A DNA stretch of 64,000 nucleotides from Bombyx mori (taxonomy: Eukaryota; Arthropoda; Insecta; Lepidoptera; Bombycidae). The position numbers and the translations under genes are program-made. The first letter of the stretch is position 1. Each line of letters opens with the position of its first letter. Positions 1-10,382 of the stretch are shown piece after piece. The stretch is from positions 5,835,501 to 5,899,500 of the forward strand of contig NC_085127.1 in NCBI RefSeq assembly GCF_030269925.1, written 5' to 3'. The notes below the pieces were generated by a model. The model worked only from the letters and a program-made list of their open reading frames with translations. It made no database searches and had not been told where the DNA came from.

Positions 1-599
1 AGTTTCTTACCACACAGCTTGAGATATGTGCTGCTTCTATATCGTATGAATATGATGATAAAATCGATTAACGATTGATCGATAAGTATAGAGTAATGTA
101 GGCGATTTTTTTTTTCTTTTTTTTTGAGTCATTCACGTGAAAATCATTTTTGTGTTTAGGTCGGTGTGTAAAGAAAATAGTTGTCGATGTGTTGAGGGTA
201 GATGTTATATTTGTTCTGTAGTTATGATAATTGGAGTTGAATTGAGAATGAGCAGGTACCACTGCAGTTGGTATTAAATATAATGTAACGTTTTAATTAT
301 ATGTGTATTTTAATTATATTTTATCAATTCAAAAATCATCTACACACACAACAAGTGATTCTATATATAAGTTTTTCATTAGCTATAGTGCTGGTATCGA
401 TTAGAATTATCGATATTGATTATGTCTGTATTCGTCGGCCAAGAGTGTTCTCGAATGTTTTTTTTGTTCTTTTGTTGACGTATCTCTTAGCAGCTCAAAT
501 AGGTAATTCCGATTTAGCGGCGATAGAGATGCGTACTATTGAAGAGTGAAAGGATTTTGAGGATCGAAGATACGTGTTCAGTTCAAACGTTAAGGTTAG

Positions 600-728
600 T
601 TCCCCGGTTGGCCGCCAGGTGGTGAGCTCGACCAATGGCGAGCTTGGCGCCGACGACCCGACGGCGGGCCACAGCAACACGCCCATCACGGCGCCGCACC
701 ACGAGGTCGACGTGATTGACGACACCAA
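600..728 (+). CDS. Orphan coding exon of an unrecognised gene
   Basis: About 43 codons with G or C in nearly every third position, inside DNA that is otherwise AT-rich. The peptide runs [20 protein letters not shown] then [20 protein letters not shown] and DDTK: hydrophilic, Pro/Thr/His-rich, probably disordered. Acceptor candidates are gttag| (599) and ttaag| (594). The only donor where GC3 codons stop is CCAA|GTCAGT (729), which has an unusual +3 base. The frame stays open to 882, but the sequence after 730 does not look coding. I do not recognise the protein; the rest of the gene is presumably left of the window or across the T-rich DNA to the right. Confidence 0.5.
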
Positions 729-1349
729 GTCAGTTTTCCAACTGTATGGACATCTCTTTTTTTATTTTCCTTTTGGGCTTTTGGGAGGACGGGCGTGGCG
801 CTTTTTTTCTCGATTAACATCTTTTTTTCTGTCGTATCATCATTTTATCATGAAACATTTAGTCTTTTCGAAATTGGCTTAGACGTTTTGTGAGAAGAAA
901 AATTGTAAAAAAAAACAACAAATTGGATGACAAAATTTTGAAACAAAATTGATTCCATTTTAATATTGTTTGCTATATGCGCCGGTAGTTGATAGTTTAA
1001 ATATTCAATTTGTATTTTACTTAAATTCAAATTTAATATCTTATCAGCTGCTTTACTACTAATCATAATTATAAGAACTAATTGTATTATGAGAAGATTT
1101 ACTAAAACTAATCATTACAAGTAGGTTAAATTAGTTTTTTTTTAAAAAGATCAAAAGTTATTTAGATAATTTAATTAGAATTGAAATAATGTCACAAGAA
1201 AGTCTAAAATTCATATTTCGTCGCTTTCGTGTTCACGACAGCGACTTCCATAATATGACATAACCCGGCACTGTTGTCCACGGACAGACATTGTAAAATC
1301 GTCATGCAGGCAATCGGTTTATTCCAGGTGCTGTTGTTTCTTCAAACGT

Positions 1350-1490
1350 AAAAAGAAGAAGTGCACCGCGCGCGCGGGCAAGTGACGCGGGACCGTCGCG
1401 TGACGTCACCGCGCCCGCCCACGACCGCCGCGCTAACCGCCGCCGCCGAACCACACCGCACCCGGTCACCCGGACCGCGGCTCGACATTA
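1350..1490. promoter_or_regulatory. CpG-rich patch with CRE palindrome
   Basis: About 140 bp of very GC- and CpG-rich DNA (caccgcgcgcgcgggcaagt; ccgccgcgctaaccgccgcc) in AT-rich surroundings, containing the full CRE palindrome TGACGTCA at 1401-1408. No open frame fits. A promoter or enhancer core is plausible; the transcript it would serve is unknown. Confidence 0.35.
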
Positions 1491-1640
1491 CAAAGCCTAA
1501 GATCGGAATGAATAATCGAGAAAACTAGCGAAAAAAATTCAATACGGAACCCTGAATATTTATCATAGAGTAAGAATAAGACTCCCTATTTATTTAAGCT
1601 ACATTTTTTAAATTTTTTTTTAAATAAAACTTACATAGTA

Positions 1641-2057
1641 AAATGGGGTCTTATCGATATTTGTATCACACTAGCGAGCCCTTCAGGCTGTGATGTCACT
1701 GGAAAACTTGAATGTGATGGTAACGCCATCTACCGGGTCTAATTGTAAATCGATATCATCCAAGGATCTAATCAAATATATACAATCAGTCTAAGAGTTC
1801 AGTTACTAACACACGTACTGAAGAATTGTAAATGTAAATTATAAATTGGGTCATATGGATATATGTATCAAACTAGCGAGCCTTTCAAGCTGTGATGTCA
1901 CCGGAAAACTTGAATGTGATGGTAACGCCATCTACCGGGTCTAATTGTAAATCGATATCATCTAGGGATCCAATAAAATATATATAACCAGTCTAAGAGT
2001 TTAGTTACTAACACATTTGAGTTATAACGTATTGAAGAATTGTATATGTAAATTATA
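1641..2057. repeat. Tandem duplication, two ~205-bp units
   Basis: Units 1641-1842 and 1843-2057 share long identical blocks (aacttgaatgtgatggtaac; gccatctaccgggtctaatt; gtaaatcgatatcat). The second has a 10-15 bp insertion near its end. Non-coding. Confidence 0.8.
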
Positions 2058-3212
2058 ACTCGACTACAATTAGTAATGTTTTATTAAAAAGTTTATAATA
2101 TTATGTATATCCGATCTTATATTTGTATTGTCGAGACCGCTATTGTACTATTCCACTCGTGGTTGCTCGTAAAGTCGATTATGATTTGTCTGCTTCAAAA
2201 CTATTAGTATCGATTCGAATCGAGTGTTATATCGATTAAAAGAGATTCGATTAAAATGTTACAAATGTGTTAATAGGGTCTGTACGCTCTGTATTTATTG
2301 AATTATATAATTTACACTATCAACAATCGATCCATAGTCAATAAGCGAGTGAGCAACCGGGGTGACTGTAAATAAATTATTTTGCAACAAACACACAGGC
2401 CGAACCCCAAAATCACTTAGTTCTCAAATTAATATTCGCAAGTGTCAGGCATCCTTGATTAGTTAGTTAAAAAGGAAAATTAATCGATACAATGTTCTAT
2501 TTTTGGACGAATGTGAAAATAGAACAATTTTGTTGTTTGTTTTTTTTTTTTGAAATATTTAAATCGAATATCAGATTTTATAATGACGCGGCCATTTTAC
2601 CTGGTCCCAAATTTAATAAGCCGTTTCTTGTTAAAATAATACGTAAACAATTTTTAGGCTGAAAATTTATTCACAGCGTGTTTTCTTTATGAAAATATTT
2701 TATCGAAAACATTACCCTGTGATATTCTCGTTCTAGTTCTGACATAATCAACTGACTGAATATCTCTTGTCTGTCGCTGTCCGTGAAGACGACAGCCTGT
2801 CACGATGCTGTAGAAGCGTGAAGCTAGATTAAAATTCGACTTTAAACACGTGAGAATAAGACGCAATTTGGGGTGCTGATCATTTCGGGAAACATTCAGT
2901 TACCAAAGCAAATGGGCGTATGATATTCTAGTTAGGACCTGCAGTCGGCGTGTTTTTTTGTTCCCGTCCGTTGAGAATTACGTTTGCGTTCGACCGTAAC
3001 TCGATTATTTGTGTGTCTGATGTTCGATACGAGATCACTGCGGCTCGTCGAGCCAGTAGCAGATGCGATGTCCATTCCAGCGTGGTCCGAACTAATTCTA
3101 TGTGTTGTTCAGGCGAGCACCGTTGCGGTATGTGTGTCGCCGGCCTTAGCCGCGTCGCGAGACTGTATACAGGATGTTCGAAATTGTGATTCGGGTTTAT
3201 AATAAAAAAAGA

Positions 3213-3455
3213 TTACTGGTGGTAGGACCTCTTGTGAGTCCAAGCGGGTGGGTACCACCACCCTGCCTATTTCTGCCGTGAAGCAGTAATGCGTTTCCGT
3301 TTGAAGGATGGGGCAGCCGTTGTAACTATACTTGAGACCTTAGAAGTTACATCTCAAGGTGGGTGGCGCATTTGCGTAATTTCTATGGGTTCCAGTAACC
3401 ACTTAACACCAGGTGAGCTGTGAGCTCGTCCACCAATCGAAGCGAAAAAAAATAA
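3213..3455 (+). mobile_element. Bm1-like SINE, lacking tRNA head
   Basis: From tactggtggtaggacctctt to the A-rich end gaagcgaaaaaaaataa. 3' landmarks accacttaacaccaggtgag and gagctcgtccacc present. Confidence 0.8.
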
Positions 3456-5482
3456 TTAAAAAAATATTCGACTGAGACAACCCTATGGATCGTTCCCGTG
3501 AAGGGTTTCTGTTTTTTTTACTCTAGCTTTGGTTCCACAGCGAGATAACTAAAGCTGGTGACACACATCCGTCCCTAATTATACATATAAATACATAGCT
3601 ATTCACTAGTGTCGCTTCATACCGTATAGTGGAGCGGTCAAATATTATTTTTTTACGTTATCTGTCGTTTCGTAATTCCTGCGAGGAGAGCATTGTATTT
3701 TTTTTTTTTTTGTATTTTTTTTTTGTATATTTACATAAGCAATGAATTACCATAACGTGTGAGATATTTGCGACTTCGTAATAAGTCTGTGTGTGTTGAG
3801 GGTACGTCCGCTGGAAATGGCGGCTCGGGTACTAAAGTTGAGGGTACATTTATATTCCGATGTCGGTTGTGACGCGGCGATCGCATACGACTGAAGTTTT
3901 TTTTTTTTTTTTTGTTACTTATTGGAATGTAAAGACGTCAAACTGCGTACTCCCTAAAACATTTTCGCATAAAATCACAATGTAGTTAGTTGTAAACGTT
4001 CACCGATACAGCCATTGTTTTTAGTAAATACGAAACCGTAATTGCTTTTTTAGTTGATTAGTAGATAGTTGATCGAATTATGGTATAGTTGTTGCAAGGT
4101 ACGATAGCGCGCCGCCCTTCGATGTGTGAGTGACCAATCTGTATACGCGTCAATATAGGCTATACTGGACGTTAGAAGACCGCTTCCGAAATAGAAGACA
4201 GACGATAGTACTAATGACACCTTTGATGATGGGACGGAATACAAAAAGCGATTCTAATTAAAAAAATGTCATATTTATAAAACGTTTACTAGTATTATTT
4301 ACGCTCTATTATGTTAGTACAGCTAAATGGCCGATTGTTTCAAAAAAATACATTACTAAAAAACCAGCAATGAAACACAAAATCAAAAACAGCTGATGCT
4401 CGGGTCAACGAACGCCCGGGCGCGGGGTTTCTTTTACACGCACACAGGCGCGGCGCTGATAGAGAGAGAGAGAGTATTCTTTATTGTGCACCAACAAAAG
4501 AAACAATGCGAAAAGAATCGCTTGGAAACTAATAACACGCGGTGTACCAATCAAATTCAAATTCAAATTGGAATTCGATATTATCGATTACAACAACAAA
4601 TAAAGACCACGCGCGTTCGTACTTTGCAACAACTATATTGTTGTTGGTCTTAAAAGTTGTAGGTGAATTGGACTCAGTATTGTTGAGGTGATATGACGAA
4701 CGCCCTCTGTCCGAAGTAGTGGTACCAAAATGTTTTGGCAATTTTTTTATTTTTTCAATTAAAATCAATTTCAAAGCCGGTTAGTGATGTGGAAAATATG
4801 ATGATTAGTTGTTCAATTGTCCGAGATAAACTATAAGTTTTTTTTTTGTTTATGTAATATGTGTTGTGTTTGGTATGTACTAAAAATAAAGTTTTATCGG
4901 ATGTCACGTATTTATATAATTTATTGTAGTAGTTTTAGTTTAAGTATCTCGGGTGTACGTGAGTAGGGACAGGTCGAGTGCGCGAGTCGCCCCGCGGACG
5001 AACCCTACGTCATAGTTCTATTTAGTCAATTTCCATGAGCTAAGTTCCGTCTGCGCGAGTTGCCTGCTCCGTTCCCAAGACGCCGCTTATCAATAAAATA
5101 AAATTATTTATGCATTACTTACTACATTTAGTTTATGAGCTGACAACACTGAATCGAACGCGCAGTCGTCAGGGGATGCGTACGTTAGAGTTTTAATTAA
5201 TTTGTGACAAGTCTTTTTTGTTTTTTTTTTGTTTAATGAACGCTGATTTTCCACTTGATTACGGTGACATTATTATAATATTGATCGTGCAATAATTTAT
5301 GTATAAAACCGATGGAATAGTTTTAACAGAGACGCGTGTGCGTTTCGGTTCGCTGCGTCCAGCTAGTCCCAAGCGAACCGGCAACTGTATTCCTACAAGA
5401 CTGAGTGAGACATTTCAACTAGGGGCACGCGACTCCGCGCCGAAGTCAATTGTGATGCGGTCGGCTTTTTAGGGACCCCGTT

Positions 5483-5934
5483 CACGGCGACTTTTCGTAG
5501 CGATGCTGCCGCGTTTTGTAAGCGCGCTTATGCATCGCTACTATCGCGCGTTGATCGCATTTGTAACGTGCGAAAGAATCGATGCGGACGCGCGGCTGTA
5601 TCGATATACATGCGCGATAGCATCGCGACTGTATCGCTGCAAACGCGTACACACATTTCTGTGTAGGATCTGGGCGATCGCCCACTATGTTTCTCGCCGG
5701 ATCTTCTCAGTGAATCGCGTTTCCGATCTGGTGGTAGATTCTGCGAAGCACCGCTCTTGCTGGGGCCAATGTTAGCAAAATCTCTCAGGTTGAGCCCGTG
5801 AGCTCACCTACACGTCAAGAAGTTGAAATAGCCTCTCAAGGTTATCAGCACAGGTAGGAAAAAAAACTGGGCGAACTGTATCGATGAGAACGCGCGATAG
5901 CATCGCTACTGCATCGCTACAAAAAGTCGCCGTG
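5483..5934. mobile_element. DNA transposon/MITE with 24-bp terminal inverted repeats, split by a LINE
   Basis: Left end cacggcgacttttcgtagcg (5483 on) and right end, read in reverse complement, cacggcgactttttgtagcg (5934 back to 5911) pair over 24 bases with one mismatch. GTAGCGATGC-like words recur inside in both orientations, like subterminal repeats. No transposase ORF. A LINE 3' fragment occupies 5688-5868, so the element proper is about 270 bp. No clear target duplication flanks it. Superfamily not assigned. Confidence 0.6.
5688..5868 (+). mobile_element. Jockey-like LINE 3'UTR nested in the TIR element
   Basis: Contains ttccgatctggtggtagatt and ends aggtaggaaaaaaaact. A GGGCGA word occurs shortly before its start and directly after its tail, a possible short target duplication. 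The nesting shows it is younger than its host. Confidence 0.65.
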
Positions 5935-6662
5935 GGCGAGGGCTCTTAGTGTCGAGCCGCGCCCCGCCCCCAGGGGCTCCGCACCGACTCGCAGTCTACC
6001 GTGTTTTGTCCCTTTCGAACCTCTTCAAACCGGGCTTCTATACTTGGGCCATTATAAACATGCGAACCGAGTCATAAAACATTACTTCAAAGGAATGTGA
6101 CAATATCGATTAATCGATCGAATTATCGATAAAAAGATGCCGCTCGGGTTCAGGTAGTCAGATGACGTGCTCGTTGATGACTGGTGCATGTAAATTGTAG
6201 GTTGTAGACCTTTGTTTGTAAAAATTGTGTTGGTTATCGTTAGACAATCCTACGCGAACCAAGGAAGCGTTATTCGATAACTTAACTTTGTTAAAATTAA
6301 AGGGCCATATTAACGCCCAAACTCGTTCGGTTATTCATAATGTGTTGATAGTATTTAACGAATTAAAAAGTGATTCTGAAAAAATATTTTTTAAAAATTA
6401 AAATAACGTTTTTTTTTTTGTAATTATATTGATTTTACACATACAACACTAGTAGTGTGAGCGAGAGATCCGATATCCCTATAAGTGTGAGCGAGATGTC
6501 TGAGAAAAATGATTTAGGACTCAGTTCGCACGTTTGTAACGGCGCAAGTTATAGTGAGAAAGAGAAATGACGGTATCTGTTGTCGCCCGCTTGGATCGTA
6601 AATAGACTGAGTCAAGAGAGAAAGGCGCGCGGCCGCCCCGCCGGCGCCGCACGTGTATAAAT

Positions 6663-7027
6663 TGTTTATAAGCCGCGCCAATAAAGAAACGAATCGAAAA
6701 TGCCGTCTATGTACCTGCACTGACAGATGGTAGGGTCAACAATTAAAAAGAAAGATAGTAAAAGAAGTTGTTTATTGTAAAAAATATAAAAAAAAATGAG
6801 AATGTAGTTTAATTTACTTTGGTGCCCCGGCAGAGGGGGAGGTGTCTCATCTGGGATGCAACTTGCGTAGACACTTTTGCTGCCAGTCAATCTAAGTCGA
6901 TATTTTTTATATTTTTTTTGCATGCAGTACGCACCGTGTGCGACTAAAGACAGCAATAGCTTAGAGTGAGAGCGCATGATCGCCGCCGCCATTTTAGATT
7001 CGCTTCTTTATTGGTGCGGCTTAAACA
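6663..7027. repeat. 365-bp element bounded by ~40-bp inverted repeats
   Basis: Left arm 6663-6705 (aagccgcgccaataaagaaa then cgaatcgaaaatg) pairs with right arm 6987-7027 read in reverse (aagccgcaccaataaagaag then cgaatctaaaatg), about 85-90% identical. The middle is unique AT-rich DNA without coding potential. Could be a MITE or a structured RNA/UTR segment; no target duplication is obvious. Confidence 0.5.
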
Positions 7028-8698
7028 GATTTAGAATGTTAGAAATACATGTGTATATTTTTGCTTGGACCGGAAGCGGCAGAGTTTCGACAAGCGTGTT
7101 TCGCATAGGAGTAAGGTTTGTAGATGTCGCTGCGGTCGGCGTTGTCGGTTGCTCTAAAGTTTTTATAAAGTATTTTTGATTAGTCACCGTTTTGTAGTCA
7201 TCACAAAATTGTATCCCGTGCATTAGGAGTTATTCATTTGGCTATTGGTAAGTTCAAATGTTTTATATATGTATGTATGTAAACAATAAAAATAACATCT
7301 TGTTGTGTCGTTTTCATATTTTAGGGGGGGAAGGGGGAGTGAAGATAATACGAATATTGTCGTTTAAGTTAACGGAAATATTTAAAATTAAGAAAAAAAG
7401 TAATAAGAATACAGTTTAATATTGGTTTATTTTTCTTCGTTTGGTAACTTATTGTGAAATATTAAAGTATTCTTGTGGTTTGATTGATCGTTAAGATTAT
7501 TTTACGATCGTGCAGCGATAATCAAATGTAAACAAAAAAAAAACCTTGTTTCGAAAAAATGATGAGCTGTGTAACTAATTGTTACTTTCTATTTGCTAGA
7601 TAGAATAATCAAATTAGATCGGGTATTTAAAAAAAAAATGAAGTCAAATTGTGTGATCTTTTATTAAGCGAATGAACGATTTTTGCTCCGCGATATTTAA
7701 TGTGAATGAATTGAATGGATGTCTCGTGATAAGCACCGACTCGGAAATTTCGGAAACAACCTCCGTAACGAAGTTTTATAGAAATGTTAAGGCTGTTATT
7801 TTAATACGAACAGTTTGATGCTCGAGAATCGTAATGTAACAAAGTGCTTTGATCTCAAGGGAATTACTGAATTTATAGTTGGTGTTTATTGTCGGTCGAC
7901 GTTTCACCCAAAAATCGTTATGTTGTGAAGAATGTAAGGTTGGATCCGGGTTCTGTGTGTATTAAATTAGGTAATTATATCATGGAGCGAACTGAATATA
8001 TATATCTTCGCATTTCTGTGCGATAAGTTTTTTTTTTTTCAATTTTTTTTGTTCGTATTAATCAAGACTTACCCGCTATCTTATAATGCACATTATTATT
8101 TAATTTTCGTATTTCGTCTTCATTCAATGTGATTGAGCGTGTGCACTAATCATGTGTTGGACGTCGCGCGTGTGGGACGTCGATATATCGACGACAGTCA
8201 CTTTGTTCAGAATTCATGTGGCAATATTCTATTTGGGTAGTTAATTTTAAAGTTTCGCTTACTAAGTAAGTCATGTTCAGTCGCTCGGCTTGAAGACGCA
8301 CGAGGAAGGTTTTTGAGCTATAGTTATTAAATTTATGTATTTATAATGCAATGATGCTTTTGAAACTGAATTGAATTCTTATTGTAAGTATAAAAATTAA
8401 TATTAATATTCATAGAAAAAAAAAAAGAGTTCTCAGTGGTTTTTCTTTTCTTCTTCTGTAATTTGTATGGTTAAACGATTTGCGTACGCAATTTGACTTG
8501 TATTCAGTTAAGGTCACAACCCTGTTCAAAAGATACGAAAATATTTGTTAACTCATAATTAAATAAAGCTTATTATAAGATACTAGTTTTATTCTTTATG
8601 ATTTCGTTTTGTCGCCGCGCGCCCGCTGTATTAAAGTTAAGTCATTTTTAGAACAAAACTGGATGTTCGGTGTATTTAAGATTCTATAATAACGACAA
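7028..8698. other. AT-rich stretch without recognised genes
   Basis: T- and A-runs, a G-run at 7324-7341, no convincing exon on either strand. Confidence 0.4.
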
Positions 8699-8988
8699 TC
8701 TATACATATATAAATGAATTGCTGTTCGTTAGTCTCGCTAAAACTCGAGAACGGCTGGACCGATTTGGCTAATTTTGAACTTAAATTATTTGTGGAAGTC
8801 CAGAGAAGGTTCAAAAGGTAGATAAATATGAAAATGCTCGGAATTAAATAAAAATAACAATTTTGTTTTACCTTTGATGTGTCCCCCGTCGGACGGATTC
8901 CTTTTGTTTGTTTTAAGTTTATTTTATACAAAAGCTTAGGTCTTTTATTTATCGATTGAGGCACTACGAAGTCTGCCGGGTCAGCTAG
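8699..8988 (+). mobile_element. Helitron-like non-autonomous element, family A
   Basis: Begins TCTATACATATATAAATG and ends gccgggtcagCTAG followed by T, the TC...CTRR layout of Helitrons. Carries the family words attgctgttcgttagtctcg and ctcgagaacggctggaccga. About 290 bp, no Rep/helicase ORF. Three more copies lie at 12532, 44660 and 56962. Confidence 0.55.
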
Positions 8989-9329
8989 TGATAAATAAAA
9001 ATAATGTTTGAGCTAAAGTTTAGTTTAGCTGCTAAACTCGACATGAATTCTTTAGTAAGAATACGTTTTTCTTTAAAAGTTTTGGGTTTTCCTCTTCTGT
9101 GTCCCAACAAGTCGGTTCCCGTTGCACCGTGATAAGTATAACAGACACTTAAAGTCAAATGCCTCTTTATCTATAGTCGGTCACTTCATTATATTTGTAT
9201 TCACGACACTAATAAGCTTTAAGACTACATAATTTCCAAGATCCTTTATTTAAATATGTTTTAATCTAAACTAAACTTTTGTAATATGTAGTTTATAGAA
9301 GAGCTCATGAGAATTAAAGTATCCCAATG

Positions 9330-9897
9330 AAAGACAAATCTTTTCAATAAAATATTTATTCGAACCAAAATAATCAGTATAGGATAACACAACAGTGAAT
9401 CTTGTCCGCTCTGTAAGTAGATAATATAAAATAATCTAAAACTAATATTGAGATAGAACTATACTTTTACTAGAACAATTAAATCTGTAACTAAAATGTA
9501 ATTGCACCCAAAATAAAATGCTTAAAATTATAGATAGACATGCACAGTGAAAGTGTAATTTCTCTGTAAAAAATATAAAAATTGATTGTATATATATTAA
9601 TTTTGACTTTTAAAAATAAATTATAAACTCTCCGCATATAGTAATTTAATATAAAATTATAATCTTAATTTACGTAATAATCATTCTTCACAATCTCACT
9701 AACACATAAAATCTAAAAGACTAAAATTATTAAAATAAAAATTGATCTTAAAATATGGAATCATGAGTCACATACATCGTCTTCACAAATAAAAAAAACA
9801 CAAATATTCAGGAAACAAATCTAATAGTAAAATTATTATTAAAAGGTAACAAAAAAAAAGTAAACGGAATTTTTAAAGGAATTAAATAATTGTATAT
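9330..9897 (-). other. Probable 3'UTR and poly(A) signal of the CREB3-like gene
   Basis: AT-rich sequence directly downstream of the stop codon. An AATAAA hexamer on the minus strand lies at 9360-9355, about 540 bases after the stop. No repeat interrupts the stretch. The 3' end is inferred; other hexamers are present. Confidence 0.5.
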
Positions 9898-10382
9898 TTA
9901 AAAGTTATTAGCGGTGCCGTTGACAACAAAACTCCTGACTTCGGTCGTGTTTCTGGTCTCGTGGTCGGATACCTCCTCAATGACGATGTCTTCGTTTTTG
10001 ACGGGTATCGGCGGCATAATGTCGAACAATTCTCCTAATTTCCGTCCCGTGGACAGCAGTGTGTTCGTCAAGAAATCCTCAGTGAGATCCGGTTTGATTT
10101 TCGCTTCGATCTTGTAACTGCCGTAATTCTCCTCTTTGACTACGGGCGTTAGGTAATCCCGGCCGTCTTCGTAGTCGAATTCGAGTTTTTTCATACGTTT
10201 CTTGAGATTAGGCGGCCAGTCCTCGTCTATGGGGAGGTCGACGTAGCCGTTTGGCAGAACCTTGTGAGTGTCTAGGCTCTTGACGACCTGGTAGTCGTGG
10301 TCCGAGTGCGGGCGGTTGAAGGTGATCAGCTCGTCCATGTTGAACTCTCCATCGTCGATCACCGTCTCATCCAACGTCATTT
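9898..10382 (-). CDS. CREB3: CREB3-like exon 8 (lumenal tail, stop)
   Basis: Acceptor with a 12-T tract (ttttgtag|AAATGACG) at 10383. Encodes residues 493-653 and stop TAA at 9900-9898. The tail is acidic (pattern [28 protein letters not shown]) and ends NGTANNF. Sequons NTT (637) and NGT (647) fit a lumenal location. Residues 520-523 read DHDY, a match to the HCF-1-binding motif [DE]HxY. The exon's ATG at 10380 could be mistaken for a start, but it falls in frame behind exon 7. Confidence 0.85.

Larger units (their letters stand above)
730..5482. other. T-rich non-coding stretch
   Basis: Apart from the CpG patch, tandem duplication and SINE listed, it shows no gene. The plus strand has many T runs (for example 2529-2551, 3691-3724, 3897-3914) and few repeats. 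It could be an intron or long 3'UTR of the gene owning the exon at 600-728. Small CpG-rich patches lie near 4400, 4980 and 5330. Confidence 0.4.
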
